From Niebla homalea (lineage: Eukaryota > Ascomycota > Lecanoromycetes > Lecanorales > Ramalinaceae), in NCBI GenBank assembly GCA_019925105.1, contig JAHGAU010000040.1, positions 310,001 to 374,000 of the forward strand: a stretch of 64,000 bases of DNA, in the 5' to 3' direction. The first letter of the stretch is position 1. The number at the start of each line of letters is the position of its first letter. A program made the translations under genes and the position numbers. Shown here in pieces: positions 43,868-55,926 of this stretch. Below the pieces are notes generated by a model. The model worked only from the letters and a program-made list of their open reading frames with translations. It had not been told where the DNA came from and did not search any database.

Positions 43868-45336
43868 ATGGCGAGCTCGAACCAGCTTGCAAAACTGGGC
43901 AATGATCTTGCCATCGCAGCTAAGAGGCTCAATGACCAATGTTGGAGCAATAGTCCTGTCTCAACGCCTCGTCAATCCATCACCAGTATCGCAACTGGCA
44001 GCGCGGAACAAGCCAAACACAACCTCCTCACAATCGCTAAGCAATTGCAAACCCTATCAAATGAGCCGGTAGACTTCATCCAGCATCTTTCCACCCAGGT
44101 ATGCCACCACAGAAAAATCTTGCATGGAGCCACGTTGAAGTAACCATGGGCAGAACCAACTCCTCGCATGTCTGAAATGGTTGGGAGAGTTTCAGGTGCT
44201 CGCGTGCATCCCGCTTGTTGGCAGCATCTCTACCTCTGAGGTCGCCGAGACAGCCAGTGTGCCCGACAACCAACTGTGTCGTGTTGTACGGATGACGGCC
44301 ACTGCTGGCTTTCTCTACGAGCCACAGCCGGGCCTCATCGCCCATACGGCCCTGTCGGCGCCGTTCATCACCAACCTCTCCTTTCTGGACGCCACAATGT
44401 TCCTTGCCGAGACGGCGGCGCCGACGTCGTTGCACATGGCCACAGCAACGCAGCGCGCCGGACCTCAGGGGTCTCCCAGTGACAGTGCTTACTCCATCGC
44501 CCTCAACACCTCCCAATCATTCCACTCCATGTGTGTAGAGCGGCCGAGGCTGCAGCGCCAGTGGTCTGCCTATCGCCGCTGTGTTGAAGACATGGATGAT
44601 CGCCTTACCGAAGTTCTCGGCCGACTGAATTGGCGTCGTCTCGGTAGCGCGTGTATAGTCGACGTGAGTGCCCGACCTCGTACTGATTTGTTACAAAGTA
44701 CGCTCTTGCTGAAAATCCGTGACTGACACATGAATCCCCACCTGTCCATAGGCTTGCGCTCAATCCACGGAACCTGCCCTGTCCCTCGCAGAGATATATC
44801 CGGCCTTGCACTTCATCGTCCAGATGAATGACACGGAACAATATCAGAACAGTAATGGCACTTTGGGTGCCGGGAAAGAGGCTGATCACAGTGGGCGTAT
44901 AACGGTGCAGAAAAGAACGCCTGCAGCAGTGCAACTGGTCAAGGATGCCGCCGTGTACATCCTCAGTCTGACCCAGCCTTCCCCCCATCTCCCTGCACAG
45001 ATCCTCGGTGAATTGAATGCACATCTCGGTGTACTCAGTGCCAATGCCTTGGCCACCCTGATCGTGGCACCGCCATTGCTACCGGAGCCAGGGACTGTCA
45101 GCGTGGACGTGGAAGCCTCGGCCCGCCTGCGAGATCTCTCCCGTCTGCAGATGACCAATGAGTGTGCGTTGGAGGTGGATGACCTGATCGGACTGGTGAA
45201 CAAGGTTCATGACAGCAGGGGCCGGCTCGTGATGGTCAACAAGCTTCGCTCCCGTAAGGGCGCCACCGTGGCACTGGGTGTTAAGTACGAAGCCCATGCA
45301 GATGTACATCATATAGCGGAGCCTGCAGTGATATGA
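43868..45336 (+). CDS. AflJ/AflS-like transcriptional coactivator
   Basis: Three exons (43868-44098, 44154-44663, 44752-45336; introns 55 and 88 nt) encode 441 residues. The fold is that of an O-methyltransferase: an N-terminal dimerisation and winged-helix part (LACLKWLGEFQVLACIPLVG, then ISTSEVAETASVPDNQLCRVVRM) followed by the C-terminal domain. At the place where a methyltransferase has its glycine-rich SAM loop after VDV, this protein reads SACIVDACAQSTEPAL, with no glycines. AflJ/AflS proteins share this trait: they bind AflR rather than methylate. Together with the AflR-like gene 3 kb away, it forms a regulator pair. A true methyltransferase is the less likely alternative. Confidence 0.8.
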
Positions 45337-45829
45337 CTGGTCGCTGTTCATTCCTTGGCTTCTATCCAATGGGAGACGGATGTTACCAATTAATAAGGGA
45401 TACTTCTCGTGATACCGGAGGATCAACACCCCCACCCCCCACCCTAAACCCTACTTAGACATAGAAGTTCAATCAAATTGCTACAAAAGTTCATTAATCT
45501 CACCAAAAGTATCTCTGAGCCTATCGATTACCTATCTCTGCTACTTCCTTCTCACGATCTTGACTTCCAATGCAATCACTCTTCGATCTCCCCAGCTGAA
45601 AGGAAAAGCACAGAATGAAATGCTGACCGAACGTCATATTAATCAGACAAAAGAAAAAAGCTCGGCGAGTCAATCCAATGCGCCAGCACCAACATTTCAA
45701 ACCCACCGTACGCCCGAGCACATAAGCAATCCCAAGCGAGCCCCCACCCCTTCCATCCTCCCACGAACTTTGCCCAACCCCCTCCCTCCCCCTCCCTCCC
45801 CCCCCTGGACCCCCAGGCTTCCCACATAC
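45337..45829. other. Convergent 3' region
   Basis: About 0.5 kb between the ends of the AflJ-like and NR-PKS genes. It is C-rich (45425-45450 and 45740-45815) and carries no gene that I can support. Confidence 0.4.
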
Positions 45830-48800
45830 CTACCCATAGCACTCCTCCAACCACCTCCGCAAATCCCCAATGGTCGGGTAATCCAAGAAGAGGCTGCCCC
45901 CGACCTTGACCCCCAGCTCCGTCCGGAACTTCTCCCCGATGACCAGCGACATCAGGCTGTCGATGCCCAGGTCGATGAACTGCGCCTCGTCCTCCAGCGC
46001 GGACACCTCCTGCGCCGACTCCCCCGCGATCAGCATGAGCGCCTTGGCGGCGACGCTGCCGGATGCGGCTGCGGACTCGATATTGGATGATGACGGGTCT
46101 TTTGTTGCGGCATCCGTGCTCTTGACGGCCTCGGCGGCAGTTGGATCCGAGAGATTGGTGGTGGGCGGAGGAGGGTCACTCTTCTGCTCGGCTTGGTTGT
46201 CGGGGTGGATGGCCTGTTGCGGTTTGGGGTCGACCTTCGATCCTGTTAACGGCGGACCTCCGACGGGAGCTTGAGATGCAGCAGCAGCGGCTTTGGGCTT
46301 GGGACCACCTTCCATGGCGGCCATCTTGTCCGGCGGAGAGAAGAATCTGCTCAGCAGGATGCGTGGGTAGCGGCGGAATTGGATGCCGCCGACCATGGCC
46401 ATGATGGTCTCGTTCTGCATGATATACACGTCGCCAAAGTAGACACCCGGGTCCTCCACCGTCGGGATCATCTTGACGTAGGAGCGATACCTGGCCCCCG
46501 CCACCAGCGGCTTTGCGAACCGCATCGAAGCCCATCCGGGAGTGACGCAGTAGTTGTTCTGCGTGTCCATGGCGTCGGAGCAGTTCATGATGAAGCCGGC
46601 CAAGTGTGCCACGCTGTCGATGAAGTAGGGCGGGACGGTCCAGACACCGCTCTCCTTGCTGGTGAGCTGCACGTCCGCAAAGGCCTCCATCTCGTGCATC
46701 ACGACGGATTGCATACCGCGGTACTTGTCGGCGTAATCGACCAGCTTGCTGGCGAAGAGCGTGTATGCCATGTTTCGCGAGAAGCGGTTGGCTTTGCCTT
46801 CCATGGCCAGGCGGTCTAGGGTTTCAATCCGGCTGTTGACGAGGTGAGCGACGGGAGTCCATGAAGAGAGCCATGCAGTTGCGTCACCGTAGATGACCTT
46901 GGCGGTGGCGAAAGGCTCATCGATGTTGCCGTTGTTGTCCACGTTCCGCCATGTCAAGTCGACCACGCCTGAACGCACATCACTCGTGGCAGCGTTCACC
47001 CGGATCAGTTGAGGCATCTTGTCATTGGATTGAGCAACAAGGCCTTTCGTGACGACCAGGTCCGCAATGTTCATGGTCACGTCTTTGGCCTTGGGATACA
47101 ATTTGCGGTACAGATAGCTTCCAAGGGTGTAGGCGATGTCCGCGTGAATAGACTACACAGCGGTAAGTACGTGTGTACTGAAGGAATTGCTGGGAAATAA
47201 CTTACTGACGTAACAACACCGCAATTGTTCATGCGGTGTCCATGAGCGGCAGCGAGGAAGTCGGGCTGCATGAGATTCGACTCCATGGTCACTGTACCGG
47301 CCGAGCCATCAAAAGTCTCCTCGATAATCTGCTGCACCGTCGACGTCTGAAGCTCGCTCACAATCTTGGTTGGGGCAGCGGTTTTGCCGGTGTCATAGAA
47401 AGTATTGCCCTTCGTCAGACACCAGTCACCATTGTACTGTAGCCAGTACTTTTTGTCGTTCCAGGCGTACGTGGGCAAGTCCAGGAGACAAAGTCTGCTC
47501 TCGAACGGGCGGTGAAACTCATTCCAGTCGACATCGATCCCAGCAAGATGTAAGGCAGCCATACTATCGGCAATATTCTTCCAATTATCCTCGCCGCGGC
47601 GCAGCGAGGGGACCGTGAGCTCGATGGACGGAAAGGTGGATTTGATGAAGCCGGTGCAGACAGGATGTGGTCCAATCTCGATCCAGACAGTTTCGTCGCT
47701 AATGGTTGAAACCTTCTGAGCATTCTGCAGTGCAGATAAGAAATCGACAGTCCCTCTGGTGGCACGCCGAACGTAATTGGCGTTCAGCGTCTTGCCGTCG
47801 AAAACGACCTTGCCGAGCAAAGGCGAAATGACCGGCATTTTTGGCTCTTGGAAAAGGACACCGGTCTTTAACAGGACTTCGAACTCGTCCAGGATAGGGT
47901 CAGTCTGCTCGGAATGAAAGGCGAAAGCGACGTCCAGCTTGATGCAGCGGTAGCCGGCCGTTTCAAGAGGCACAGCGACCTCATCCATCTGTTCCTTGGT
48001 ACCGCTGAGCACCGTATCCGAAGGACCGTTGACGCAAGCAATCGTATACGGCTTGCCTCCTGAACTTTCGGTGATCTGCGCAAGAGAAGCGCGAACAGCC
48101 ATCATGGTATAACTGCCGATCCTGCATTTGTCCTGCAACATCTGAGCTCGCCGTCCAACCATGAAAATGGTGTCGTTGGCTGTGATCACGCCCGCTACAT
48201 GCATCGCAGCGTATTCGCCGAGGCTATGACCCAAGACGACATCAGGTTTCACCCCTAGCGATGACCAGTACTTGGCCAGGGCGATCTCTGTGCAGGTCAA
48301 GGCAAGTTGAGTCACCACAGGAGAATGTTCGTGGTCCTTGTGGTGTGACCCATCTAGAGCTGGAATGAAAGATGGGAAGCCTTGATTTCGAGCGAGGGAG
48401 TCAAGATGCTGAATGTGCTTCCGAAAGCTGGGGACATCGCGATACAATTCCAGGCTCATCGACTTGTAAGATGCGCCCTGGCCAGTGAAGGTGAAAGCGA
48501 CTGGTGGTGGGCCGGACTTTCCGATGGGCTTGATTGCATCGACCTTCTCCAAGCGATGTGCCAATTGTTTCTTCAAATGAGTCACATCTGAGGTGGTGAT
48601 CGCCACGCGATGGCTGTGCTGGTAGCGGCGCGCGGTCGTTGTGTATGAAAGATCGGAAAGGCTGACATTTGGGTGCGCGTCAAGATAAGCAATCAACCGC
48701 TCAATGTTTCCGGCCAAAGATGCTTTAGTCTTGGCCGAGACAAGAATGGTGTGAGACTGACGTGGGTCAATTTCTGTAATGTTGCGGATTGGTGCTTCTG

Positions 48801-51421
48801 ATAGAATCATGGTCGTATTTCCGCCTGCGGCACCGAAATTGTTGACAGCTGCTAGCCGCCTTTTTCCAGGAGCTTTCGGCCACGGCGTCACTTCGTACGG
48901 AATGTGGAGGTTACGCTTGTCAAAGTCTCGAGGGAAAGCGGGGTTGATCTCCGTTTTGATGCCGACATGGGGTGGAATGGCGTCCTTCTGGAGCATGAGA
49001 AGCACCTTGATCAATGCCGTCGTGCCCGCCCCCGATTCGCTATGGCCGAGGTTTGCCTTGACAGCGCCGATGTGCAGGGGGCGGTCCTTGCTGCGGCCCT
49101 TCGAGAGTGGAGCGTAGACTTCCATTATGCCCTGCATCTCCTCGTGATCGCCGGCTTGGGTACCAGTGCCGTGGAGCTCGACATACGATACGTCCAAAGG
49201 ATCAACGGCAGCTTGACGAAGCACCTGGCGGGATAGATAAGCTTGGTGTCCCGCGTGAGGATGAGTGATGGACACAGCCTCGGCAGAATGATTGGTGCCA
49301 GCCCCCAGGATGACGCCCATAATGTTGTCATTGTCGGCCTCAGCGTCTTCAAGTCTTTTGATCACAAGAGAACCAATGCCGTCCGCACGGCAGTACCCAT
49401 CGGCCGTCGTATCCCAGGTTTTGCATGCGTTGTGACCTTTGGTGAGGAAGTGGCCATTGCAAAGACCTGCGAAACCGTCCGGGTTGGTCAGTACGTTTAG
49501 ACCCCCAGCAACGGCGGTATCGATCTGCCCATTCCAGAGGGCCTGACAGGCGACCTATGATATTCCGTTAGCGTCTGTTGAACTCGAGAGAGCTTCTTAA
49601 CGGGACACAAACCTCAATTGCTGCAAGCCCGGAAGAGCAGGCAGTATCAATGCTGTAACTAGGACCTGCGAACTTGAAGAAGTAGTTGATACGACCAGGG
49701 CCGAAGGCACGGCAACCCCCTGGAATATAATAGGTACTGACCTCCTGGCCTTGATTGACCTCACGATAATCGTCTGCAGCTTGGCCATAGTAAGTACCAA
49801 TGCGTTCCAACTGAGTGGCAGCGGTGCGCCTGCCGACATAGCCAGCACGCTCCAGCGCCTCGTACGCGGTGACAAGAGCCAAACGCATCTGTGGGTCAAC
49901 GACTTGGCTTTCTCGTGGCGACATATTGAAGAAAGGCGCATCAAATAAACCAGGCTCATCAATGAAACAGCCATATTGTGTCATGCTCTTGTTTGGCTGC
50001 TTGCCGGTCGGGTCATAATGGGTGCTAATGTCGAAGCGATCACCTGGGATCTGCCGCGAGACGTCCAGCCCGCTCTCCAAAAGCTCCCAAAGCTTCTCGG
50101 TGTCTGTTGCACCTCCAGGAAGTCTACACGACATGCCAACGATGGCGAGCTTGGACTGTGCGGGGCTGCGGGGCGAAGTGTCTCGTGGTGCAACTTTGAA
50201 GATCCACGGCACTAGATTGTTGATTGATGTTCTGAGTTGTGGTATACTGCTCGTCAAGGCTGTCTTGAGGTCGTTGAGGGGGATTGCATTGCCAAAGCAG
50301 TGCAGCGTGATCTCGGAACAGTCAGTGCACTTGACCCTCTCAACAACGCCATGAACAACATTGTCCCAAGCAATTGCATTGGTGAGAAGTTCTGAGACGA
50401 CACCATCGAATAGCTCTGCTGCGTTCTTGACTGGGTACGGCAGACCGGTGCTAGTTGAGTATACTGGCATTACCGGTTCAGCCTTTGCGCTGATGCTGTT
50501 CAATGTGTTGCCAAGGACGATGCTCTGCGTATCCTGCGGGCCATAGATATGTGGTGCATGGCAGATCCCGCCGAATACGGGCAGCGGAATGAAGCTGGAC
50601 ACCCGGAAAAGATTTGACTTCTTGAACATTGCCTTCAATCTCGACGGTGGGCCACTCACTGTGACTGAACTCCGGCTGACAGCACTGACGAAGATCTTGC
50701 CAGTGGCAGATGTCTCTTCGTGGGGTTGCATGGTATCCAGCTCCCTTTGGGCGGTATCTGGGTCGATGTTGTGGATTACATATGCCCACGTATCTGGACT
50801 TTCTGACATTTCACGAGCCTCGAGGTTTTCTGACACCCCTTGAACATGAATACCCATACGAAAAGCCAGACGGACAGCATCTGCACCGGCTAGTGGCAAA
50901 TCCGCCAAAGTCGGCGACAATGCAATTGCGGTTGACGCCAGCAGGCCAACGCCTAAGCCAGCGAGGCATATGCTCGCAAAATCCCTCATATCTTCAGGAT
51001 AATTCTCAGCATGTCTGTTGGTCCAAATTAATCACTGATCACCAATCTTTTGAATAGATCAGATCACTTACCCAATGTACGTCGCCAGCTGTACAACGAT
51101 GAGCAGTACTCCATCTACAGCGCCACATATTAAGCCTTCGCGAAGCTCAGTCTCTTCTGCCCAGCTCAAGATAGTCTCAAAAGGGGGGATGAGCTGCTTC
51201 AGTTCCGTTGGAAGCCGCCGGACTTCGTCTTTGATCGCTCTTGTGCTCTCATTGATGAATTGCGCCAACATATGGTGATGCTCATCCTTGCTGTGACTGT
51301 GCAGGCGGCGTAAAAGGTCCTGTAAATCCTCCCTTGGAAGTTCATTGCCAAAATACACGAGCTCCATTTTCCCCAAGCCCCCGTCGGAATCTGAGCTTGT
51401 GGTGGGAGTATAGATGGGCAT
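45830..51421 (-). CDS. Non-reducing PKS (SAT-KS-AT-PT-ACP), atrochrysone-carboxylic-acid-synthase type
   Basis: Four exons on the minus strand: 51072-51421, 49613-51014, 47206-49554 and 45830-47152; introns of 57, 58 and 53 nt. The protein has 1,807 residues. The SAT domain (1-~360) has [19 protein letters not shown] and [10 protein letters not shown]; its active-site motif reads GLGVG (136-140) with Gly138 where GXCXG has Cys. KS: Cys576 in DTACSSG, His712 (HGTGT), His755 (GHSES). AT: Ser1028 in GHSLGE. PT: His1357 (GHRMNNCG) and Asp1546 ([11 protein letters not shown]). A ~110-residue Ala/Pro/Ser linker leads to one ACP, Ser1766 in LGIDSL. The protein ends 41 residues later with no TE. This layout plus an adjacent MbetaL thioesterase is the pattern of atrochrysone/endocrocin-type synthases, which probably make an octaketide. 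Exact product is inference. Confidence 0.93.
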
Positions 51422-52772
51422 CAATATGTATGTCAAGCCAGGCGGAAGATGGTACACCAGCAAGGGAAGAAAAATGATCCAGAATAAGAGCGAAAAAGGC
51501 AGTCAGATTACAAGAACCACCTCGCTGGCTCTCTGAATGCAAGGGACGAAGACCTGCAGCGAAGCGAACATGCGATGAAGAAGATACAAATTAGCGGCTG
51601 AGATGTTGCTGGGACAGTGCTAAGCCATGATCATCAATGGCGATCCAAGTCTGAGACTGCAGCCTCGTGGTCTAATACTCACGGGAAGATGGTCACTGTC
51701 ACAAAGTCTCTATCCGGTCAGTCCTCTACTAGTCGTTCTGCCGACTGCTGTGACTTCTTGCTGTAGTGCGCTCAGGACTTCGGCATGTCCCTATGATACG
51801 ATGAGCACCCATTCCGAGTTCCACAATGGTCCATCATTACTCAGCCTCAGACTGCATGATCTGCAATATCCGCAGCTATAGCTTGATGAATTAGTGCTGG
51901 GAGACCAACCATTCATTCCGATCACCATTATTCTCCGAAATTCATGCTCGGACCCTTGTCTCGTCCCGAGAGTGGCTAGCAGCTACATGACAGATCGTAG
52001 AAGAGTTTGCCGTTGTATAATGTAACGGCTTGATTAGTCATACCGCAGGTAGCTTGAGAACGAAGTCGGCCATACCGATTTGTTCTGGTTTTTGATACCT
52101 TTCCACAAAGGGAGATGCCTTAAACGTTGAATGATGAAGTCCGAGAAGCACAACACTTCTTTTTGTCTGTCTGTTCTGAAAGCTGGATCCGAGAGTCTAG
52201 GATGTTTGGCAGTGCTTCACTATAGAATAAAGCTTGAAGGGCTGAGGATTCAGATTCGGCGGGAACGCTGCGGATCCCGACTGGGCAGAAATGCTGAGGA
52301 TCCCGACTGGGCGGGAATGCTGCGACTCGGTTCACTACCTGGCTCGCCCGCTTCGGAGAGTTATATCAGATACTATCCGACAGCTTCCTTGCTCTTAGCA
52401 AAGGGTAACGCACCGACGCATTTGCCCTAGCCGACTTAACGCTAAGGAGACCTCATTGCCTACGAGTGTCCAGCAATCCTCAACGAAACCTGGTCGAAGA
52501 TCTGCTTGAAACAACGAAAATCATTCTTTAGGTCAGCTCTTTAGTCCACAAGGTATAAACCACGTTGTTCTATGCCTGTCGTGGTTTCCTCAGGAAAGTT
52601 GCCTCTGCAGATACGTCCTTTTCAGGAAGCTTTGCCCAGATCTCCCTGTCGAGCCCAAAAGGTGTATCTACAAAGAACTGTTGTGTAAGACTGGGGTCAC
52701 CAGATCCCACCAAAGCACGAAGATTATTATCAAAACATCATTAGGCCGCTGCAACGTACTAATTTCATCACC
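51422..52772. other. Bidirectional promoter of NR-PKS and MbetaL thioesterase genes
   Basis: About 1.35 kb shared by two divergent cluster genes. No gene is seen. It contains the 26-bp tandem repeat at 52257-52323. I looked by eye for AflR-type TCGN5CGA sites and found only near misses. Confidence 0.5.
52257..52323 (+). repeat. 26-bp tandem repeat in the divergent promoter
   Basis: Two adjacent 26-bp units (52272-52297, 52298-52323), each beginning GGATCCCGACTGGGC, preceded by a partial copy (52257-52271). Each unit holds a CCCGACTGGG core. Confidence 0.75.
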
Positions 52773-53850
52773 ATGGAAGGCGACAAGGGTGGCTACCGCC
52801 AGATCAACAAATCCTTGAACATCTGCGCATTTGATGACTACCTTAAAGGCCAAACGGCCCGTCTTCCCCGACTGGCAAACGTTGAACAGCTTACCCCTCG
52901 GGTACTTCGCGTACTTGGTCAGAATCCAGGGAAGGTGAGTATATCATCATACCGTCCCTTACCTGACCATGATTAAGGATTTCAGTTGTTGATGCTTGGC
53001 ACAGTTTACATTTCAAGGAACAAATACCTACATCGTGGGGACTGGCCGCGATCGGATCATCATCGACACTTCTGGCGGTGAGCCAGGCTGGGCCACCTTG
53101 CTTGCATCCACGGTTGAATGCATGGGCATCCGCCTATCGCACGTCCTACTGACCCACTGGCACGGCGACCACACAGGCGGCGTGCCAGATCTTCTACGCC
53201 TCTACCCACACCTCAAGCATTCCATCCACAAGAACGAACCGGACCAAGGCCAGCAGGACATCACCGACAACCAGATTTTCCGGGTGGAGGGTGCAACGAT
53301 TCGTGCCTTGCACACGCCCGGGCACTCCGAGGATCACATGTGTTTCATCCTCGAGGAGGAGCAGGCCATGTTCACGGGCGACAACATCCTTGGCCACGGT
53401 ACTAGCGCTGTCGAGGACCTGGGCACTTTCATGATCAGTCTGCAGAAGACGCTCGCCCAGAAGTGCGGCATCGGGTACTCGGCTCACGGGGCTACCATCA
53501 CCAACCTGCCAGCCAAAGTTGGGGGGGAACTGGCCCAGAAGTGGCGGCGCGAGAGGCAGACCATGCAAGCGCTTGGGCGGGTCCGTGGCCGTGGCGGGAA
53601 GAGTGCGACTGTGAAGGATCTCGTGAGCGAGATCTACGGCGAGTCGCTGGATGAGGGGACGCGGACTTTGGCGTTGGAACCGTTCATTGATGAAGTGCTC
53701 CGGAAGCTGGCTGCTGACGGGGAGGTTGCTTTCGAAATGAGAGGAGGGAAGAAGAAGTGGTACTCGGTGCATGCAGTACAGCAAGCGACTACGCTAGTCG
53801 TTAAGCCTTCGTCGATCGTCTCTGTTCAGGTGCAAGAGATCTTGATTTAA
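52773..53850 (+). CDS. Metallo-beta-lactamase-type thioesterase, NR-PKS partner
   Basis: Two exons, 52773-52934 and 53005-53850 (70-nt intron), encode 335 residues. The metal-binding signature THWHGDHTGG lies at 104-113 (His105, His107, Asp109, His110). A further His in ALHTPGHSEDH, an Asp in FTGDNILGHG and a late His (YSAHG) complete the set expected for two zinc ions. The C-terminal third is helical, with a winged-helix-like segment. Such proteins (AptB, EncB, MdpF and ACTE are named members) hydrolyse the chain from the ACP of NR-PKSs that lack their own TE. The gene is divergently transcribed from exactly such a PKS and shares its promoter region, which makes the assignment strong. It is cytosolic. 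Confidence 0.92.
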
Positions 53851-54779
53851 GCTCGAGCGTTACATGTCAACAGAAATGGTAATACTTGGAGTTTAGATTA
53901 TGGAGAATCAGCTATCTCATCATGTACCTTAGTTCCCACCTAGAATCATATCTCTTCTACGTCCGCAGTGTAGGATTGGGGGTCCTCCAACGAACGAAGG
54001 CATAACCAAAGCCCCAACTCTGGATGGGAGGCTGTTTTTCACGTGACCCTCAAGAAAGGAAGCTTTCCGCACAGTCTGTCTTGACTTCGAATGGAGCAGG
54101 CTCATATGTTGAGGAGCTTGAATAAGGTAAACAAGGGCGCACTGGGCAGAGAGAAAGATGATCCAAATGACGTCTTGCTTAGGTAATAGCCTGTGCAACT
54201 AGCTTGGTCGCTTAGGTAACTAGCCAAAATTCACCAGCCTGTCATATTCGACCCGATACGCCTCGATTCGCTCCGATCCTCAGAAAGAGAAAGAGAGAAA
54301 GAGAGAGAGAGAGAGAAGATAGAGAGAGGGAGAGAGGGGGAAAGCATTCTTCCGAAAGGTCCGGAGAGAAGGAGGAAGTATGGGTCGGCCTCATGTTGTC
54401 TTTCACCACAATCGATGCGATGCTTTGTGTAGCCTTCTCGCGTTCCACCCCTTTCGGCATCGCCAACCACGCTTTTTGCCTTCCGAGGATCAAAAGGTCC
54501 ATCCGACCCAGGGGTTTTTCCCCAACTAGAGGACTTCTTGCATGCTGTCCGCGGTCGATAGATGTCTACTTTCCGAAAGGTCGACCTTCTGCTAGAATAT
54601 ATCGAGGATAACACTTGCATTGACCCCACATGGCCTAGCGCTGGCCCTGCTAGTCAGAGCCCCGATAAAGGGATGACTGAATCGTGATCGCTTTCATTCT
54701 CCTCATGATCCTTTCGGCTCGAAATCACTTCCATCGCGGTATGATTGTTTTCTCCGCTGTGATTGTACCGCCATCCAAC
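53851..54779. other. Intergenic with GA microsatellite
   Basis: About 0.9 kb upstream of the EthD gene. No gene is seen. It contains the GA-rich tract at 54282-54345. Confidence 0.4.
54282..54345 (+). repeat. (GA)n-rich microsatellite
   Basis: A 64-bp run of GA and GAAA units with few interruptions, in the promoter side of the EthD gene. Confidence 0.85.
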
Positions 54780-55463
54780 ATGTCAGCTGTTAATGACCTG
54801 GAGGCTGCTCGGTCTCCCAGCTCAACAAAGGCTAAATATCTCTGCCTCACCATTTGCGGCTACCGTAAACCCGGCATGAGCGAGCATGACTACCGCAACC
54901 ACATGGTCAATGTCTCAGCACCGATGACCAAGGGTCTCATGGTCAAGTACGGCATCAAAAGGTGGACACAGGTGAACAGTGTTTCCAACAATCATACCTT
55001 TAAATCACTATCATCATCATAATCATCTAATGGCGCCCTCTGCCCCGTCCATAAAGAGTCGCCCCACGCCCAAGAGAATACAAATGTTTCACTGACTCGA
55101 AGACTGGAAAAGATCCATAACCAAAGCCCCACACGCGCTTTGATGGCGGAGCTGTTCGACCCGCAGATGTGTAATGTCGCCGACTTCGATTGTTTCAGCC
55201 AGGTCGTCTTTGAGAGCGTCGAGGATTACAAGCGCATGAAGCAGGATCCCTGGTACAAGGAGCACCTGATCAATGATCACGAGAAATTCGCGGATACAAA
55301 AAGGAGCACGTGAGTGTATTCTTTCATTCGTAGCTATCCATCCAACAGAAATGGGACTGAGGTCCTTTCTTTCGTCACTGACGATTTGCACAGGATGACG
55401 ATCGGATGGATCGAAGAATTCGTTAGAGACGGTGAGGTCGTTGATGGGTTCATGGCTTCTTAG
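54780..55463 (+). CDS. EthD-type decarboxylase, atrochrysone-carboxylate decarboxylase-like
   Basis: Three exons (54780-54971, 55113-55309, 55394-55463) encode 152 residues. The ferredoxin-like EthD fold is recognised from [20 protein letters not shown], then [20 protein letters not shown], a middle stretch [20 protein letters not shown], and the ending [19 protein letters not shown]. Small proteins of this type (for example TpcK and AgnL1) decarboxylate atrochrysone carboxylic acid in anthraquinone and xanthone clusters. Here it would act right after release by the MbetaL thioesterase. The second exon starts after an AAG acceptor, which restores the [15 protein letters not shown] frame. The first intron is long for this gene set (141 nt), so its limits are the least certain part of the model. 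It is cytosolic. Confidence 0.82.
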
Positions 55464-55926
55464 CTGGGTTTTGATTTTGGTTCTGAGGACGCATTCTCCC
55501 TAGCCTTGGGAAAGAGAGGGGGGCAAGTGGCGAATGATTTTCCTTAGAGTGATGACTTTCGACGGGTAGATACAAAACTGCGTAATTGCATTATGATAAG
55601 ATCATTTGCTCCTTCAGATGGGGAGGAGACCAAGCTGTTCTTCTCAAAGCCGGTCTACTCCTGAGACAGTTGCCACACCATTCTTAGAAAGACTCAATAC
55701 GCCCTTTGCGAGAGCCAAAGCTACTGAGTCGGCTCTTCCCAACCGAATACACCGTAGAACAATAGCTAGTAGAGAACAAGAAACTTTGGCGTGGCGAATT
55801 TTCATGTGTTTGTAAGATTTTCAGAGGAAAAATGCTGACTACCCTACAGAAGAAAGAATCTCGCGCATATCACAAGAGCTCTTCTCCCCCTTCGTACTTG
55901 TCGCATCTTTCACGTAGCTTTAGGCA
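55464..55926. other. Convergent 3' region
   Basis: About 0.46 kb between the ends of the EthD and P450 genes. No gene is seen. Confidence 0.4.

Noticed and set aside
45436..45456. Telomere-like CCCTAA repeats
   Set aside because: Only two interrupted copies inside a C-rich stretch, with genes on both sides; not a telomere.
45560..46090. Plus-strand frame over the NR-PKS 3' end
   Set aside because: Mostly antisense to the ACP region of the NR-PKS; Pro-rich artefact of C-rich DNA.
51422..52772. AflR-type TCGN5CGA sites in the divergent promoter
   Set aside because: Only near matches with wrong spacing were seen by eye, for example TCGTTCTGCCGA with six bases between half-sites.
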